Shown: positions 43,704 to 56,907, numbered from the stretch's first letter. The stretch is DNA of 64,000 nt from Nitrospirillum viridazoti CBAmc (GCF_000730165.1 NZ_CP022112.1:1-64000); one strand, 5' to 3'. The notes: generated by a model from the letters alone, not told the origin. Translations and numbers: made by a program.

Positions 43704-45767
43704 TCAGGCTGTGCGCACGCCGCCCAGGAAGCCTGCCACGTCGCCCTTCAGCCGTTCCGCCCGGTCGGTCATGGAGGTGGCGGCTTGGCGCAGGTCTCCC
43801 GCCACGGTGGTGGATTGTTCCACAGCCGTGCGCACGTCATCGATGCTGGCGGTGATCTGGTGGGTGGACATGGCCACCTCCTGCACATTGCGGGCGATCT
43901 CCTGCGTCGCCGCCCCCTGTTCCTCCACCGCCGCCGCGATGCCGGCGGTGATGCCGCCCATGGTGTGGATGACGTCGGAGATGGCGCGCACCCCGGCCAC
44001 GGCGCTGCGCGTCACCAACTGGATCTCCCCGATCTGGCGGGTGATCTCGTCCGTCGCCTGGGCCGTCTGGTTGGCCAGGTTCTTGACCTCCGCCGCCACG
44101 ACGGCGAAGCCCTTGCCCGCTTCGCCCGCCCGCGCCGCCTCGATGGTGGCGTTCAGGGCCAGCAAATTGGTCTGGCTGGCGATCGCCGTGATCAGGCCCA
44201 CGATTTCCCCGATCTTGGCGCTGGCGGCGGCCAGGACGGCGATGGACTGGTCCGTTTCCTCCGCCTTGGCCATGGCGTCGTTGGCGATGGTGGTGGATTG
44301 GGCCATCTGCCGGCTGATCTCGGAGATGGAGGCCGACAGTTCTTCCGCCGCGGCGGCCACGGTGTTGATTCCGCTGGACGCGGTCTGGGCGGCGCTGGCC
44401 ACGGTGGCGGCCTGGCGGCTGGAGTGTTGGGCTGTCTCCGTCATGGCGGCGGAGGTGGCGGCCAGGTGGTCCGCCGCTTCCTCCATGGCGTTCAAGCCGA
44501 TGGTGGCACGGCTGTCGAAGTCACGGCACAGCCCGTCCACCGCCCGGGCGCGGTCCAACGCCGCCTGGCGGGCGGAGGCGGCCTCGCGCTCGGCCGCGCG
44601 GGCCAGGGCGGCGTTGTCGCGCAGCACGGTCAGGGCGGTCGCCATGGCGCCCACCTCGTCCTGCACGCGCGGCGCGGTGATGGCCACCTCCAGGTCGCCC
44701 TCCGCCAGCCGGGTGATGGCCTGGGTCAGGTCCTTGATGGGCCGGGTCACACGGCGGCGCAGCACCCAGGCCACCAGGGCGGTGATGACGGCGACGAAGG
44801 CCAGGGTGAGACCGCCCAGCATCAGGCGCAAGCGCGCCTCCGCCAGGGCGTCGCGGTTCATGTCGCGCGCCGTCTCCAGCGCGCGGTCGCGCAGGATCAG
44901 GGCGTTGTCCAGCATGGGGCTGGTCCAGGCCCGCCAGGCGGCGTTGTCCATGGGGCTGGTCGCGCCGGCGCGCGCCGCCTCCAGGATGGCCTGGTAGCGC
45001 GGCTCTCCCTCCTTCATCAGGGTGGACTCCTCGGTTGCCAGCGCCTCGGCCAGCTTGGCCGGGCTGCCCAGATTGGCCACGGCCTGGGTCTGCAGCCGCC
45101 ACAGGGTGGCCACCTGGCCGGTCAGCTGGGTGGCGGTCTGCAGGCGCTTGGCGTCCAGCGCCTGGCCCGCCTGGAACAGGCTGAGGATGGCGGAGCGGGT
45201 GCCGGCGGCGGCGCGCAGGTCCTGCGCCATGGCGCCGATCTGCAGGGGCACCGTCAGGTCGGCGGACCAGGCGGCGGTACGGCGGAAGGCCAGATCGGCG
45301 GCGTGGTCCACCGCGGCGGCCGTGGCGGCGATGCCTTCCTGCATCCGCCCCGCGCCGTCCGCCGCCCGGTCGGCCCTGGCCTTGGCGGTTTCAGCCTTGG
45401 CGCCGGCACGCGTGTCGGCCAGCAGTTTTTCCGCCTGACCCAGGCCGGCCGGATCCAGGTGCGCGGCGGCGGTGCTGCTCCGGGCGGCGGTCAGGGCGGC
45501 ATCCGTGGCCGCCATGGCCTTGCCCGGTGCGCTGCCGGCACCGGTGTCCACCGGGCCATCGGCACTGAAGGCGCCGTTCCAGGCGGCCCGTTCCGAGGCC
45601 AGCAGGGCGCCCAGCCTGAGGGTATCGCCATAGGCCGCCAGGCTGCGCCCGGCGGCGGCCTGGGCCGCGAGGTCCCGGGCAGCAACGAAGGCGATGATGC
45701 CCGACAGGGCCACGGCCAGGGCGGCGACGCCGCCGATCCCCGACAAGACTGTCTTGCTGATGTTCAC
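43704..45767 (-). CDS. Methyl-accepting chemotaxis protein
   Basis: 687 residues from GTG 45767, preferred because AGGAGGT lies six bases ahead (frame to 45926). N-terminal membrane helix '[21 protein letters not shown]', a helical periplasmic sensor of about 300 residues resembling the nitrate/nitrite-type (NIT) sensor, second membrane helix '[20 protein letters not shown]', HAMP '[25 protein letters not shown]', and the signalling hairpin '[47 protein letters not shown]'. The protein signals to CheA/CheW, which are not in this window. Confidence 0.92.
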   Translation of the reverse strand: MNISKTVLSGIGGVAALAVALSGIIAFVAARDLAAQAAAGRSLAAYGDTLRLGALLASERAAWNGAFSADGPVDTGAGSAPGKAMAATDAALTAARSSTAAAHLDPAGLGQAEKLLADTRAGAKAETAKARADRAADGAGRMQEGIAATAAAVDHAADLAFRRTAAWSADLTVPLQIGAMAQDLRAAAGTRSAILSLFQAGQALDAKRLQTATQLTGQVATLWRLQTQAVANLGSPAKLAEALATEESTLMKEGEPRYQAILEAARAGATSPMDNAAWRAWTSPMLDNALILRDRALETARDMNRDALAEARLRLMLGGLTLAFVAVITALVAWVLRRRVTRPIKDLTQAITRLAEGDLEVAITAPRVQDEVGAMATALTVLRDNAALARAAEREAASARQAALDRARAVDGLCRDFDSRATIGLNAMEEAADHLAATSAAMTETAQHSSRQAATVASAAQTASSGINTVAAAAEELSASISEISRQMAQSTTIANDAMAKAEETDQSIAVLAAASAKIGEIVGLITAIASQTNLLALNATIEAARAGEAGKGFAVVAAEVKNLANQTAQATDEITRQIGEIQLVTRSAVAGVRAISDVIHTMGGITAGIAAAVEEQGAATQEIARNVQEVAMSTHQITASIDDVRTAVEQSTTVAGDLRQAATSMTDRAERLKGDVAGFLGGVRTA

Positions 45768-45994
45768 CGGGGTACCTCCTGGCTTGCCGGACATGGACAG
45801 GGCGCCTTCCGCCAAATATAGCGATATAGCGTTCATGTTAAGGTTGCATGAACCATGAACCATAGCGTGGGCGGCGACCAGCGTCGGGGCGCGCCATGGC
45901 CGGCGATGCCAACAATTTACTGCCAAAGATAGTCCTTGCGTCCCAACTTGAACGCTGTTTGCAGGGCGAGGTGCACGTATAGTGGCGCCTGGGT

Positions 45995-48721
<2,727 letters not shown>

Positions 48722-48879
48722 AGGGCGTGTATTACCGTGTGCCGTACAGGGCGGCGGGGGCCGTTTGTTGACAGCACTACCTGATCCATATAGCGTTCCG
48801 CGGGGCCACTCCCCTGGCCAAGATCAAGTAATAGATAGCGCCTTTTTCTTGCTCTGCCAAAAATTTGAAATAATGGTCT
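48722..48879. other. Promoter region of the glycosyltransferase operon
   Basis: About 160 bases, with a lower-GC 3' part. TTGACA near 48768 with an AT-rich CATATAG stretch 15-17 bases on could be a promoter, and GGGGCCACTCCCCTGGCC near 48801 can form a small hairpin. No gene seen. Confidence 0.35.
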
Positions 48880-51027
48880 GTGCTGACAATGACACTCTCT
48901 AGGACGCCAGCCCCGCATGATGAGGGCGACGCGGTGCGTATTCTGGCGGAGCGGGATGGCGAAATCGCAAGCCTGACGCGAACCCTGGCGGATCGTGATC
49001 GCACTATTGCGTATCTCAACCAACTCGCTGGGGAGCGCGGGCGTTCTTTGCAGGATGCCGAAGCGGCGAACGTCGCGTTGCGGGCGGAACTGACACGGAT
49101 CTACCAGTCGCGCAGTTGGCAGCTGACCGGCCCCTTGCGCTGGTTGTTGCGCCGCGCATTCCAGGGCCGCGCCGCGATGGTCACGCTACTGTGGGCCTTC
49201 AGGCGCCGGGGCCCGAAGGCGACCCTCACCGACGTTCGCCGGATTCGGCAAGACCATGGCATCACCGGTGTGAAGTTCTGGCTGCTGAACGGCGTGGCGC
49301 CGGGCGGGGCGGCGCAGGGTGAACCGGGCACTGATCTGGCCGCGACCAAGGGGGCCTTGGCGGATGTGCGCGGACCCGACGGCTATGTCTATCGCGCGCC
49401 GCGCCGGCCTGCGGACCTGGATGCGCGGCTCAAGGACCTCTCCACCACCTTCTCCATCGTGGTGCCTATCTACAATACGCCGCCGGCCTTGCTTGAGGCC
49501 GCGATCCGTTCGGTGGAGGCGCAATGGTATCCCCACTGGCAGCTGGTGCTGGTGGATGACGCGAGCCCCAATCCGGCGACACGGGCGGCGTTGGAGCAGC
49601 CGCGCGATCCCCGCGTCACCATCCTGCGGCAACCTGCCAATCAGGGCATTTCCGGCGCCACCAACGCCGGCCTGGCCGCCGCCACGGGCGATTTCGTCGT
49701 TTTCCTCGATCATGACGACGAACTGACGGCCGACTGCCTGTATGAGCTGGCGTTGTGTATCGCGGCCCACGATCCTGACTTCGTCTATAGCGACGAGGAC
49801 AAGATCACCGAGGACGGCCGGTTCACGCAGCCGTTCTTCAAGCCGGACTGGTCGCCCGATACGATGATGAGCACGATGTACACGTGCCACGTCAGCTGCG
49901 TCCGGCGCAGCCTTGTGAACGAACTTGGGGGGCTTCGGCCGGAGTATGATGGCTGCCAGGATTGGGACCTGGTCCTGCGCCTGGCGGAGAGGACGACGCG
50001 CATCCAGCACGTGACCAAGGTGCTCTATCACTGGCGCATCATTCCGCAATCCACGGCGGCCGACCTGAACGCCAAGCCCTACGTCGTGTCCGTATCTGAA
50101 CGCTTGCGCGCCGACACCTTGGCCCGCCGGGGCCTGAAGGGCACGCTGGAGCCTCTGCCCCAGCTGCCTAGCTATCACCGGGTGCGCTACGACATCCGGG
50201 GCACGCCCACCATCTCCATCATCATCCCCTCGCGCGACAACCAACCGGTGCTGTCGGCCTGCCTTGACAGCATCCGCGCCCGGTCCAGCTATGACCGATA
50301 TGAGATCGTGGTGTTGGATAACGGCAGCCGGGAACCGGCCACGCTGGGTTACCTGAACCGTATCCGGGCCTGGCCCGGGGTCAAGGTCATCCGCCATGAC
50401 GCCCCATTCAACTATTCGGAACTGAACAACTTGGGCGTTGCCGCCGCCACGGGGGACATCCTGTTGTTCCTGAATGATGATACAGAGGTGCTGACGACTG
50501 ATTGGCTGGAGCGCATGGCGGGCTACGCGCAGCTGGATCATGTGGGCGCCGTGGGGGCCAAGCTGCTGTACCCGGGTGGAGAGAAGGTACAACATGCCGG
50601 CGTGCTGAACCTGTTCAACGGTCCAAGCCATGCCTTCCTGCGGCAGGATCGGAACCACTATGGCTATTTCCTGCGTAACTTGCTGGAATATAACTGGCTG
50701 GCCGTGACCGGCGCCTGCTTGATGGTGGAACGGCGCAAGTTCGAAGCGGTGGGCGGATTCGATGAGACCTTACCCATCGCCTACAACGACGTGGATTTGT
50801 GCATGCGCTTGCACGAGGTTGGCTATTACAACGTCATGTGCCAGGCGGCTGAGTTGATCCACCACGAATCCATCAGCAGGGGCCTCGATTTCGTGTCCCC
50901 GGAAAAGATGGCGCGGTTGGAACAGGAGCGGGGCCGGCTTTATGACCGGCATCCCGGCTTGTTCCTGCACGATCCCTTTGGCAATCCCAACCTGCATCCC
51001 AACGGCGGCAATTTCGAGATCGCGTGA
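48880..51027 (+). CDS. Two-domain GT2 glycosyltransferase
   Basis: About 715 residues (GTG 48880 or ATG 48889; no clear ribosome-binding site). An N-terminal coiled coil ('ILAERDGEIASLTRTLADRDRTIAYLNQLAGERG') with 'RSWQLTGPLRWLLRRAF' is followed by GT2 domain 1 from about residue 190 ('FSIVVPIYNTPPALLEAAIRS', 'VFLDHDDELT') and GT2 domain 2 from about residue 444 ('ISIIIPSRDNQPVLSACLDSI', 'LLFLNDDTEVL', 'NDVDLCMRLHEVGY'). This layout is known from O-antigen and surface-glycan enzymes that add sugars from nucleotide donors. It is coupled to the HAD-like gene that follows. Confidence 0.9.
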   Translation: MLTMTLSRTPAPHDEGDAVRILAERDGEIASLTRTLADRDRTIAYLNQLAGERGRSLQDAEAANVALRAELTRIYQSRSWQLTGPLRWLLRRAFQGRAAMVTLLWAFRRRGPKATLTDVRRIRQDHGITGVKFWLLNGVAPGGAAQGEPGTDLAATKGALADVRGPDGYVYRAPRRPADLDARLKDLSTTFSIVVPIYNTPPALLEAAIRSVEAQWYPHWQLVLVDDASPNPATRAALEQPRDPRVTILRQPANQGISGATNAGLAAATGDFVVFLDHDDELTADCLYELALCIAAHDPDFVYSDEDKITEDGRFTQPFFKPDWSPDTMMSTMYTCHVSCVRRSLVNELGGLRPEYDGCQDWDLVLRLAERTTRIQHVTKVLYHWRIIPQSTAADLNAKPYVVSVSERLRADTLARRGLKGTLEPLPQLPSYHRVRYDIRGTPTISIIIPSRDNQPVLSACLDSIRARSSYDRYEIVVLDNGSREPATLGYLNRIRAWPGVKVIRHDAPFNYSELNNLGVAAATGDILLFLNDDTEVLTTDWLERMAGYAQLDHVGAVGAKLLYPGGEKVQHAGVLNLFNGPSHAFLRQDRNHYGYFLRNLLEYNWLAVTGACLMVERRKFEAVGGFDETLPIAYNDVDLCMRLHEVGYYNVMCQAAELIHHESISRGLDFVSPEKMARLEQERGRLYDRHPGLFLHDPFGNPNLHPNGGNFEIA

Positions 51028-52811
51028 TGACGGCCATGATTGACAGCCTTGACCCGGCCGCCATTTCGGGCGGTCCGTCGCTTGGGGACCAGGTCCTGCA
51101 TGAGGCCATCATGGCTGCGGGGGCTGTATCGTTCGGTTTTTATGGCACGCTGTTCCATCGCGCCGCCCCCTCGCCGGATGCCGTTTTCGATATGCTGGGG
51201 CGGCGCTACTCCATGTCGGGCTTTTCCGCCCAGCGTAAAGCCGCCCAGGCGGAGGCCTTGGACCGGGCGCGCAAGGCAGGCCGCCGGGAAATCACGCTGG
51301 CCGGCATTTACGATTGCCTGACCCTGGAGCCGACGCTGGCCGCTTGCATAAAGGCGGCTGAAGTGGCGCTGGAATTGGATCTGCTGTGTCCCGATCCCAT
51401 CGCGATCGCCGCGCTCCGGCAGGCGCAGGCGTCGGGCCGGCGGGTGCTGATCGTCGCCGACAGCTATATGGGTCGCGCCTTCGTGCGTGACGCGTTGGGC
51501 CGCCACGGGCTCGACTCCGTCGCCCTGTTCATCTCCAGTGATTGCAACCTCACGGCCCGGGACGGCGACCTGTTCGATCTGGCCATCGACTATCTGCAAT
51601 TGCCGCGCGAGCGCGTGCTGCACGTCGGTTGTGACGTGCAAGGCGACGTGGCCCAAGCGCGAGCGAAGGGCCTCGCGGCGGCTCACTATCAGGGCCGCGG
51701 CCAAGGCAGCGATATGTCCGTTGGCCCGGTGACTCCCATGTCGGCGGCCTTGCCCGCGGGGACGTTGCCGCCCCGCGATCTAGGGTATCGTGTTGCTGGC
51801 CCTGCCGCCGTCGGTTTCTTGAACTGGATCGAACGCCAGGCCAAGCTGGACGACATCCGGCACCTGCTGTTTTGCTCACGGGGCGGCTATCTACTGGAGC
51901 GCCTGGTACAGGAAAGCCCGGGCCTCTGGTCCCTGCCGCCCTGCAGTTTCCTCCCCGGGTCCCGGATTGCCTTCGACCTGGCGGCAATGGATGACCTGAA
52001 CTTCGCCGACTACCTGCCATTCCTGATCTCCAGATCGGACGGTCTGGCGCCGTTCGAGGTGCTGGAGCGCATCGGCGTTCCGGCGCCGGCGCCGGAGGTG
52101 ATGAAGAAGTATGAGCTGGGGGATGAGATCAGGCTGTCGCCGGCGGCGCATCCGCGCCTGCGCGGATTCTTGTTTGAGTATCGATTTGAGATTCTGAAGG
52201 TTTGTCGGCGCAACCGCCGGGCCCTCTTCACCTTCATGAGGAATCTACGGCTTGCGCCGGAGACACCCGTGGCTCTGGTCGACCTGGGGTGGGACGGTGC
52301 CACGCAGGAAGCGTTCGAAACGGCCTTGAGCGGCATGGTGGACCTGAGCGTCCACGGCTATTCCTTCGGCCTGACGGACGGCGAAGACAGCCGGCGGCGG
52401 CGGCGTGCGCGCCGGATGGCGGCCCTGTTCACCGACACCGACGTGGCACCAGCTATTCTGCGGCGCCTGCATGCCAACCGGGCGTCGGTCGGGCTGCTGT
52501 TCGATGCCCGACGCCAGGTCGCCATAGGCCAGGAGGTGATAGGCAATGACGTGCGAGGGGTGGATGATGTGCGGTGGCACCCCGATGCCGCCACCGGCGC
52601 CGCGATCTCGGCCATGATCGATGGGGCCATGGCGTTCGTCCAGGATTATGCCGCGGGTCTGGCCGCTGAGGCTGTCCGGGCGCCGGCGCTGGAAATGGCC
52701 TGGCCGCTGGTGCAGCTGCTGGACCGGCCGGCCTCGTTGGCCGAGGATTTGCGGGCGCAGGCGGATTTTGATCCATGGACGGCCAGCCGGCATCTGCGGC
52801 AGGCCAGATAA
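51027..52811 (+). CDS. HAD-like protein of glycan loci, nucleophile missing
   Basis: About 594 residues. The ATG overlaps the glycosyltransferase stop (TGATG). The N-terminal third is a HAD fold: motif I reads 'AVSFGFYGTLFHR' where SFDxYGTL or SFDxFDTL is expected, so the nucleophilic Asp is Gly37; later 'RRVLIVADSYMGRAFVRDAL' and 'RVLHVGCDVQGDVAQARAKG' match motifs II and III. The remaining two-thirds ('LLFCSRGGYLLERLVQE', 'LVDLGWDGATQEAFETAL') match large HAD-like proteins often linked to glycosyltransferases. It is probably not a phosphatase and may have a binding or scaffold role. Confidence 0.75.
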   Translation: MTAMIDSLDPAAISGGPSLGDQVLHEAIMAAGAVSFGFYGTLFHRAAPSPDAVFDMLGRRYSMSGFSAQRKAAQAEALDRARKAGRREITLAGIYDCLTLEPTLAACIKAAEVALELDLLCPDPIAIAALRQAQASGRRVLIVADSYMGRAFVRDALGRHGLDSVALFISSDCNLTARDGDLFDLAIDYLQLPRERVLHVGCDVQGDVAQARAKGLAAAHYQGRGQGSDMSVGPVTPMSAALPAGTLPPRDLGYRVAGPAAVGFLNWIERQAKLDDIRHLLFCSRGGYLLERLVQESPGLWSLPPCSFLPGSRIAFDLAAMDDLNFADYLPFLISRSDGLAPFEVLERIGVPAPAPEVMKKYELGDEIRLSPAAHPRLRGFLFEYRFEILKVCRRNRRALFTFMRNLRLAPETPVALVDLGWDGATQEAFETALSGMVDLSVHGYSFGLTDGEDSRRRRRARRMAALFTDTDVAPAILRRLHANRASVGLLFDARRQVAIGQEVIGNDVRGVDDVRWHPDAATGAAISAMIDGAMAFVQDYAAGLAAEAVRAPALEMAWPLVQLLDRPASLAEDLRAQADFDPWTASRHLRQAR

Positions 52812-52830
52812 GGCCTGCCCGCCGCGTAGG

Positions 52831-53997
52831 TCAAGTATCGGCGCGGGCGGCTTCCATCGCCGCCAGGAACAGGTGGTAGGGCGTGCTGCCCGGCAAGTCG
52901 CGCATGGTGGGCACGCCAGTCTCGTCCTGTGTTTCAATCCAGCGCCCGCCGGCCGGGTCGAGAAACGCGGCCTGCAGGTGGACCATCAGCCGCTGGGCCA
53001 GCGCCCCCGCGGCGTCGCCGGCGCTCGTGCCGTGGTGCCGGCGGGCCTGCGACAAGGCGGCCTTGATGGCCTCCGCCACTGGCCAGATGCGCCGGGTACG
53101 CAGGACGGGCGCGCCTTGGGGATCCATCTGGTCCATGATGCCGCCGTCGGGCAGGAAGCCATGCGCCACCGCCTTGTCGAACAGGGCGTCGGCCAGCGGC
53201 AACACGGACGTGTCGCCGCCTTGTCCGGCGTACCGGTCCAGCAGCCAAGCCCACTCGAAATGGTGGCCGGGCTCGACGATGTGCCCGGTGGCGGGATCAG
53301 GCCGCCAATCCTGGGTGAAGAACTCTCTCAGGGTATTGGTCGTGCCGTCAAAAAAGCGGGCCTGGAACAGATGGATGACGGCGGTCGCTTCCGATAGCCA
53401 CGCGCTGTCCCCAGTAACCTCATGCAAGGCCAACAGGGCTTCCAGCAGATGCATGTGCGGGTTCTGGCGGCGCGTCGCGCCATTCGGGACCCATTCCGCA
53501 CTTGCCCCTTCCGCCAAGCCGCCCCAGCCGCCGTCCGCCAGCGCCGGCATGGCCAGGCGGTCGCGCATCAGCGCCCAGGTCTCTTGCGCCAGCGTCAGAG
53601 CGCGGGGGGCGGCGAAAGCGGCATGTACGTAAGCCAGGCCAAACAGGACGAAGGCGTGACCGTAAAAGTCCTTGGAGTTGTCCAGGGGCTGACCGTCGGG
53701 CAGCACCTTGAAGAACCAACCGCCATTGCGGTCATCCCAGAAATGGCGGACCAGGAAGTCGTAGCCGCGCTCGGCGGCGGCTTGGCCGCTGCGGTCCCCC
53801 AGCAGCGCGCCATGGGCCAGAACGTACAGTTGGCGAGCCTGCACCATAGACCGCTTGTAGCCTAGCGGCAAGGGCTGTTCCGCCGAATCCAATCGTTCAT
53901 GGAAACCGCCATGGACCGTGTCAGCGAACCGGTCGCGGCACAATGGCAGCAGGCGGTTGAGGGCATAGTCGGTAAGGGCGGGTAAGGATAGGGACAT
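52831..53997 (-). CDS. AGE-family epimerase/isomerase
   Basis: 388 residues, an (alpha/alpha)6-barrel sugar 2-epimerase or aldose-ketose isomerase: 'ADTVHGGFHERLDSAEQPL', 'KRSMVQARQLYVLAHGALLG', 'DFYGHAFVLFGLAYVHAAF', 'NPHMHLLEALLALHEVTGD', 'HIVEPGHHFEWAWLLDRYAG'. The HxxE...H...E catalytic histidines are present. Mannose or N-acylglucosamine could be substrates. It is convergent with the glycosyltransferase/HAD pair and might supply sugar for the same glycan, which is inference. Confidence 0.88.
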   Translation of the reverse strand: MSLSLPALTDYALNRLLPLCRDRFADTVHGGFHERLDSAEQPLPLGYKRSMVQARQLYVLAHGALLGDRSGQAAAERGYDFLVRHFWDDRNGGWFFKVLPDGQPLDNSKDFYGHAFVLFGLAYVHAAFAAPRALTLAQETWALMRDRLAMPALADGGWGGLAEGASAEWVPNGATRRQNPHMHLLEALLALHEVTGDSAWLSEATAVIHLFQARFFDGTTNTLREFFTQDWRPDPATGHIVEPGHHFEWAWLLDRYAGQGGDTSVLPLADALFDKAVAHGFLPDGGIMDQMDPQGAPVLRTRRIWPVAEAIKAALSQARRHHGTSAGDAAGALAQRLMVHLQAAFLDPAGGRWIETQDETGVPTMRDLPGSTPYHLFLAAMEAARADT

Positions 53998-54551
53998 GGC
54001 GACCTGGGGCTGTAGCGGCTGCGCTCTGATGTAGCGGAGCCGGCATGGTAGAGGTTAAGGCGTGGCGAACCGAGCCTCGGCATTACTGATCCTGTAGTTG
54101 AGGCGGTAGCCGGACCCCGGGCGCTTTCTATCCCCAGCTTTGCCGACGGACAAGCCGCTCTGAGTCGAACGTTCAAAAGTTAGGCATTGTGTGCGCGCAT
54201 GCCTATTTAATGTTCAGGTCAAATTTAAGTCTACGGTATTCCCCCTAGTGTCTTCTTGATGTCTGGAGATGCCAGAAACTGGCGTCATTCTTGCTAGCAC
54301 CCCTCCCCAACTGCCGCATTGCGGCAACACTCGCGCATCAAATATGTGCGTTGCGGCAAAATTCCGGTCTGGCCCTCGCTTTCTTGTTGGATTTGAAAGA
54401 CCTTCGGGAGTAGTGGGGCTGCCGCAAACAAAATCTGCCATGTACCCTCCCCCGGCTGTTCCCAGCCTAGCCTTTTTGGCGCGGGGACCGGTGCGACGGG
54501 CAACGCAAAAGCAGGTCCGGCAAGGGCCTGGAAAAAGTGAAGGGATCGAGC
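53998..54551. other. Long intergenic region before the second TonB receptor
   Basis: About 550 bases without a supportable gene. It contains GCCAG-AAA-CTGGC at 54271-54283, and TTGCGGCAA boxes at 54319-54327 and 54351-54359, the first lying within the palindrome TGCCGCA-T-TGCGGCA (54312-54326), plus an inverse TGCCGCAA at 54420-54427. These are likely regulator sites for the receptor gene. Several short frames cross the region but none shows a domain. Confidence 0.5.
54312..54427. promoter_or_regulatory. TTGCGGCAA boxes upstream of the TonB receptor
   Basis: Three copies of the TTGCGGCA motif in about 115 bases: 54319, 54351 and (inverse) 54420. The first is embedded in a 15-base palindrome. 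Spacing of the first two is 32 bases, about three helical turns, as expected for cooperative binding on one DNA face. Confidence 0.45.
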
Positions 54552-56753
54552 ATGATGAGGGTTGAGAAGGGCCGCGGGCTGAAGTCCGCGCTGCTGGGTA
54601 TGTCGGCTTTGAGCCTGCTGGGTTTGGCCAGCGTGGCGCAGGCCGCCGATGACAGTTCCGACAAGCTGGACGAGATCATCGTGTCGGCCGAACGCCGGCC
54701 GGCGCTGGAGCGTGAGGTGCCGATCGCCGTCACCTCCATCAGCGGGGAAAAGCTGGACGTGCTGAACTCCGGCGGCCAGGACATCCGTTTCCTGGCGGGC
54801 CGCGCCCCCAGCCTGCAGGCGGAGTCATCCTTCGGCCGCACCTATCCGCGCTTCTACATCCGCGGCCTGGGCAACGCCGACTTCGACCCCAACGCCTCCC
54901 AGCCGGTGTCGGTGGTGTTCGACGACGTCGCCATGGAAAACCCCATGCTGAAGGCCTTCCCGGTCTTCGACGTCGGTGCGGTGGAAGTGCTGCGCGGTCC
55001 CCAGGGCACGCTGTTCGGCAAGAATACCCCGGCCGGCGTGGTCAAGATCGACAGCGCCAAGCCCAGCGACACCTTCGGCGGCTTCGCCGACCTGACGTAT
55101 GGCACCTATGATACGGTGAACTTCACCGGCGCCGTGGGCGGCCCCATCGTCAAGGACGTGCTGAAGTACCGCGCTTCGGTCAGCCTGCAGCGCCGCAACG
55201 ACTGGGTGCAGAACCAGGACATCTCCACGAAGAACGACACCGACTTCGAGGGCTATCGCGATCTGGCCGGCCGGTTCCAGCTGGAATACACGCCGAACGA
55301 GAACCTGGACATCCTGCTGAACGTCCATGGCCGCCAGCTGGATGGCTCCGCCCGTCTGTTCCGCGCCAACATCATCCAGAAGGGCACCAATGACCTGGTC
55401 CCCGGCTTCGACATCGAGAAGGCCAACCAGGACGGCGCCAACCCGCAGAAGCTGAATTCCTTCGGCTCCAACCTGCACGTCGTCTATGACGCCGGCCCCG
55501 TCACTGTCACCTCGGTCAGCGGCTATGAGCGCGCCAACGTGTTCAGCCGCGGCGACATCGACGGCGGCGTGCCCTCCGACGTGCCGTTCTCAGTGGAAAC
55601 CGGCGGCTACAACTCCCCGCGTGAGCTGAGCCAGGAAGTGCGCTTCGCCTCTAACGACCTGGGCCCCTGGCTGCTGCAGGGTGGCCTGTACTACTTCAAC
55701 TCCTACCTGACCGGTAAGGACTACGACTACGTCACCGCCGACGGGTCGATCGACAACCAGGTTCGCCACAAGGACCGCAGCGAGACCGACGGCGTCTTCG
55801 GTTCGGTGAAGTACAAGATCACCGACGACCTGACCCTGGGCGGCGGCGTACGCTATTCCCACGACAACAAGTCGGTCGAGTCCATCCGCGACTTCGGCTT
55901 CACCGGCCCGATCTACCTGCGCACCAGTGTCAACGGCGGCAATGCCTCCTGGGACATCTCGGCCGACTACGCCGTCAACAGCGACGTGAACGTCTTCGCC
56001 CGCGTTGCCACCGGCTACCTGGCCCCGTCCATCCAGGACCGCATCGCTTTCGCCAACGCCACGTCCTCCGCCAAGGCTGAGACCACCATCTCGTATGAAG
56101 CGGGCGTCAAGTCGTCGCTGTTCGACAAGCGCGCCAGCTTCAACCTGACCGGCTACTACTACGACACCAGCGACATGCAGCTGACCGCCGTGGGTGGCGC
56201 CAGCAACACCGCCCGCCTGCTGAACGCCGACCACGCCGTCGGCTACGGCGTGGAAGCGGAGCTGGAGGCCAAGCCGGTGGAGCACATGCTGGTCACCTTC
56301 GGCGGCAGCTACAACCACACCGAAATCCAGGACCCGAACGTGTCGGTCGCCACCTGCGGCGGCGGCTGCACCGTGACCAACGCGCTGAACGCCCAGGGCA
56401 ACGCCCTGCTGGACGGCAACCCGTTGCCCGAGGCGCCGGAATGGGTGCTGAACGCCACCTTCCGCTATGGTGTGCCGGTGGGCGACAAGGGCGAGGTGTT
56501 CTTCTACACCGACTGGGCCTACCGCAGCGACGTGAACTTCTTCCTGTACAAGTCGACTGAATTCACCGGGAAGTGGCTGCTGGATGGCGGCCTGCGCCTG
56601 GGCTACAAGAATGACGCCGGCTATGAGGTCGCGGCTTTCGTCCGTAACGTGTTGGACCAGGTGCGCGTCATCGGCGCCATCGACTTCAACAACCTGACGG
56701 GTATGGTCAACGAACCCCGCATCATCGGTGTGCAGGCCAAGTACTCGTTCTAA
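54552..56753 (+). CDS. TonB-dependent outer-membrane receptor, nucleoside locus
   Basis: 733 residues from ATG 54552 (frame from GTG 54537). Signal peptide 'MSALSLLGLASVAQAAD', TonB-box-like 'DEIIVSAERR', plug ('RFYIRGLGNADFDPNASQPVSVVFDDVAMENP', 'VEVLRGPQGTLFGKNTPAGVVKI') and a barrel ending 'IIGVQAKYSF' with terminal Phe. The RGPQGTLFGKNTPAGVV form is common in alphaproteobacterial receptors for diverse ligands. The two following genes (nucleoside hydrolase and a secreted glycosidase-like/SUMF1 protein) are on the same strand, so a nucleoside-type ligand is possible. Confidence 0.9.
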   Translation: MMRVEKGRGLKSALLGMSALSLLGLASVAQAADDSSDKLDEIIVSAERRPALEREVPIAVTSISGEKLDVLNSGGQDIRFLAGRAPSLQAESSFGRTYPRFYIRGLGNADFDPNASQPVSVVFDDVAMENPMLKAFPVFDVGAVEVLRGPQGTLFGKNTPAGVVKIDSAKPSDTFGGFADLTYGTYDTVNFTGAVGGPIVKDVLKYRASVSLQRRNDWVQNQDISTKNDTDFEGYRDLAGRFQLEYTPNENLDILLNVHGRQLDGSARLFRANIIQKGTNDLVPGFDIEKANQDGANPQKLNSFGSNLHVVYDAGPVTVTSVSGYERANVFSRGDIDGGVPSDVPFSVETGGYNSPRELSQEVRFASNDLGPWLLQGGLYYFNSYLTGKDYDYVTADGSIDNQVRHKDRSETDGVFGSVKYKITDDLTLGGGVRYSHDNKSVESIRDFGFTGPIYLRTSVNGGNASWDISADYAVNSDVNVFARVATGYLAPSIQDRIAFANATSSAKAETTISYEAGVKSSLFDKRASFNLTGYYYDTSDMQLTAVGGASNTARLLNADHAVGYGVEAELEAKPVEHMLVTFGGSYNHTEIQDPNVSVATCGGGCTVTNALNAQGNALLDGNPLPEAPEWVLNATFRYGVPVGDKGEVFFYTDWAYRSDVNFFLYKSTEFTGKWLLDGGLRLGYKNDAGYEVAAFVRNVLDQVRVIGAIDFNNLTGMVNEPRIIGVQAKYSF

Positions 56754-56907
56754 GACGTGGTCATGGGCGATCCCGGTGGCGGCTGGCCTGCCATCGGGTG
56801 TCCATGAGACGAGTTGTTCTGGCAAGGGCCCGGCCGTGGCAGCGACGGGTCCTTGTTCCTGTGCGCCCCCAACCGTGGGCGGCCATTCCGTGCCTTGGGG
56901 GATACCC

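Noticed and set aside
51100-51720. Active HAD phosphatase
   Set aside because: The nucleophilic Asp of motif I is Gly37, so an active phosphatase is not claimed.
54097-54551. Small coding frames before the second TonB receptor
   Set aside because: Several short frames on both strands cross this region, but none has a ribosome-binding site plus domain-like sequence; operator-like repeats explain it better.
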